Shown piece by piece: positions 55,747 through 57,500 of a DNA stretch of 57,500 nucleotides. The position numbers were made by a program, and so were the translations under genes. Origin of the DNA: Anaeromyces robustus (taxonomy: Eukaryota > Neocallimastigomycota > Neocallimastigomycetes > Neocallimastigales > Neocallimastigaceae); NCBI GenBank assembly GCA_002104895.1, contig MCFG01000054.1:155001-212500 (forward strand), read 5' to 3'. The notes under the pieces were generated by a model that saw only the letters and a list, made by a program, of their open reading frames with translations, searched no databases and had not been told where the DNA came from. Every line of letters starts with the position of its first letter. Within the stretch, counting starts at the first letter, position 1.

Positions 55747-57500
55747 ATGGGACTGTTTAGTAGCAATAATGTTGATAAAACGATTTTAGAAGCAATTAAT
55801 AGAAAAGATACGGAAAGAATTAAATCTTTATTAAAAACAGCGAATGAAAATAATATTAATATACCAATTGATAAAAAATCGGATACTGGAATAACACCAC
55901 TTATTTATGCTATTAATGAAAACAATGTAGACATTTTTAAATTAGTTTTTCAATATGCTAATGATCATAAAAAAAAAGTTTTAGGACTTAATTTAAAAAA
56001 CTATAGTGGTAATTATCCTCTTTTATATGCTACAAGTATTAATAATTTGGAGATATTTAATATGGTTTTAAATTATGCCAATAAAAAAAATATTATATTG
56101 AACCTAAATGATAAAAATAATAATGGAGACTATCCTCTTCTTCTTGCTGCACAAAATAATAATTTTGAAATGGTAAATTCAATTATAAACTATGCTGTTG
56201 ATAATAATATCGCTTTAAAACTTGATGGAAAAAGTAAAAATGGTGATTTTCCATTTTTATGTAGTGTAAAGCATAATAATACAAAGATGTTTAGATGTAT
56301 TCTTAGATATGCTTACCGAAATGAGATTTCCTTAACTATCTCTAATGATAACATAAATGATAATAATATGATTATTTGTGCTATTAAGAATAATAATGCT
56401 GAAATGGTTAGATCAATTTTTGAATATGCCAATGAAAATCATATTAATGGAATAATTAATAATATTCAAGATAATGATATTTTAATATTGGCTACCAAAA
56501 GTAATATTCCAGAAATTGTTGAAATAGTAACGGATTTTGTTGATAAAAACAGTGAGGCTTTAAGTAAGAATAAAGGACATACTGAAAATCCAATATTATT
56601 AGCCATTGATCTTAATAATATTAAAATACTTAATGCTGTTTTTCAGTATGTTATAATATGTAACGAAGATTTTAATTGCCATCCTCTTTTATCGGCTGTC
56701 AGTAAAAATAGAGAAGTTAATGTAATTAGATTAATTCTTAGCTATCTTAATAAATATGATACATCTACTGGTATAGATGGTCAAAATGAGGAAGATGGTG
56801 ATTATCCTCTTTTAAAAGCTGTTGAAAATGATAATATTCAAATTGTTAAATATTTTTTCAAATGTGCCAAAAATAATAGTATTAAAATTGATATTAATAA
56901 AAAGAATAAAAAAGGCAATTATCCACTTTTACAAGCTGTTAATAATAATAATATTGAAATAGTAAAATTGATTTTAGATTATGCCGTTCGTAATAATATC
57001 GTGATGAATATTAATGAAAAAGAAATAAATAATGAAACATCATCCAATCGGAATGAAATATTAAATTTATTATATGACAATGAAAAATTAAATAAAATTA
57101 ATATTATACATAATGATAATAATAGCAATAACAATAGTAATAATAATGAAAATGATGATAATAATAATAATAATACTGATAATAATAACGATATTTATCA
57201 AAAAGATATGAAAAAAGAAGAAGAAAAAGAGGTAGAAAAAGAAAGTAAAAGTGATAATGAAATGGAAAAAAAGAATGAAAATGAAAATGAAAATGAAAAT
57301 GAAAATGAAAATGAAAATGAAAATGAAAATGAAAATGAAAATGAAAATGAAAATGTAAAAGAAAATGTGAATGAAAATGGAAATGGAAATGAAAATGAAA
57401 ATGAAAATAAAAATATAAATGAAAATATAAATGGAAATGAAAATGAAAATATAAATGAAAATGTGAATGAAAATATAAATGAAAATGTAAATGGAAATGT
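55747..57500 (+). CDS. Ankyrin-like protein, paralogue 4 (3' end outside window)
   Basis: Open from ATG 55747 to the window edge (584 codons seen). It starts MGLFSSNNVDKTILEAINRK and has the eleven ankyrin-like repeats (DYPLLLAAQNNNFEMVNSII, HPLLSAVSKNREVNVIRLIL, NYPLLQAVNNNNIEIVKLIL). It is the most diverged of the four. After ~residue 450 come Asn/Asp runs, a Lys/Glu stretch and a long Asn-Glu repeat (from ~57270). Whether SH3 domains follow cannot be seen. It has its own upstream palindrome. Confidence 0.8.
   Translation, partial: MGLFSSNNVDKTILEAINRKDTERIKSLLKTANENNINIPIDKKSDTGITPLIYAINENNVDIFKLVFQYANDHKKKVLGLNLKNYSGNYPLLYATSINNLEIFNMVLNYANKKNIILNLNDKNNNGDYPLLLAAQNNNFEMVNSIINYAVDNNIALKLDGKSKNGDFPFLCSVKHNNTKMFRCILRYAYRNEISLTISNDNINDNNMIICAIKNNNAEMVRSIFEYANENHINGIINNIQDNDILILATKSNIPEIVEIVTDFVDKNSEALSKNKGHTENPILLAIDLNNIKILNAVFQYVIICNEDFNCHPLLSAVSKNREVNVIRLILSYLNKYDTSTGIDGQNEEDGDYPLLKAVENDNIQIVKYFFKCAKNNSIKIDINKKNKKGNYPLLQAVNNNNIEIVKLILDYAVRNNIVMNINEKEINNETSSNRNEILNLLYDNEKLNKINIIHNDNNSNNNSNNNENDDNNNNNTDNNNDIYQKDMKKEEEKEVEKESKSDNEMEKKNENENENENENENENENENENENENENVKENVNENGNGNENENENKNINENINGNENENINENVNENINENVNGN
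57271..57500 (+). repeat. (GAAAAT)n coding repeat
   Basis: Hexanucleotide run coding Glu-Asn dipeptides with Val, Ile, Gly and Lys variants, continuing past the window end. Confidence 0.93.

Overview
The window is extremely AT-rich eukaryotic nuclear DNA with small AT-rich introns (donors mostly GTAATT, GTAAGT or GTAAAT), long A, T, AAT and AAAT tracts, and poly-Asn, Lys/Glu and Arg/Asp protein tracts. Together with a PD-(D/E)XK (Rpn/PDDEXK_2-type) transposase and a tandem family of ankyrin-like proteins carrying SH3 domains, this points to an anaerobic gut fungus (Neocallimastigomycota; Piromyces, Neocallimastix or Anaeromyces type). The assignment is an inference. Dictyostelium-like AT-rich protists are the main alternative.

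Layout. 1-8100 is a transposon graveyard: two broken MULE transposase 3' ends in opposite orientation, four GC-containing cassettes built of a 15-bp tandem unit, and a head-to-head pair of virtually identical PD-(D/E)XK transposase genes forming a palindrome with ~1.6-kb arms. 8147-13280 is a nearly full-length APE-type LINE with a structured 5' end, a poly(A) tail and two frameshifts. 13838-16015 is a six-exon RCE1 CAAX protease. 19453-22381 is a five-exon gene for a protein with a C2C2 zinc-binding N-terminus and a linker-histone-type (H15) winged helix. 24290-26562 is a five-exon PRPP-synthetase-family gene with a divergent catalytic-flap region. 27814-33494 (minus) is a five-exon WDR44-like gene with a FFAT-like N-terminus and a ~400-residue low-complexity insertion inside its propeller. 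34719-35085 is a perfect 174-bp inverted repeat in a gene-poor stretch. 39437-42409 is a two-exon gene joining an Arg/Asp/Glu repeat domain to LIM domains.

43755-57500 holds four tandem, same-strand paralogues of an ankyrin-like protein built on an unusual ~39-residue repeat. Paralogues 1 and 2 add two SH3 domains and a proline-rich tail with a PPxY motif. Paralogue 3 has lost the SH3 domains, and paralogue 4 runs off the window. Paralogue 2 is a mosaic of the others, and relics of further copies lie between the genes. This fast-changing array is the most distinctive system in the window. The conserved genes (RCE1, PRPP synthetase, WDR44-like) are unrelated housekeeping genes with no operon logic. 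All exon models come from splice-site and reading-phase inspection only.
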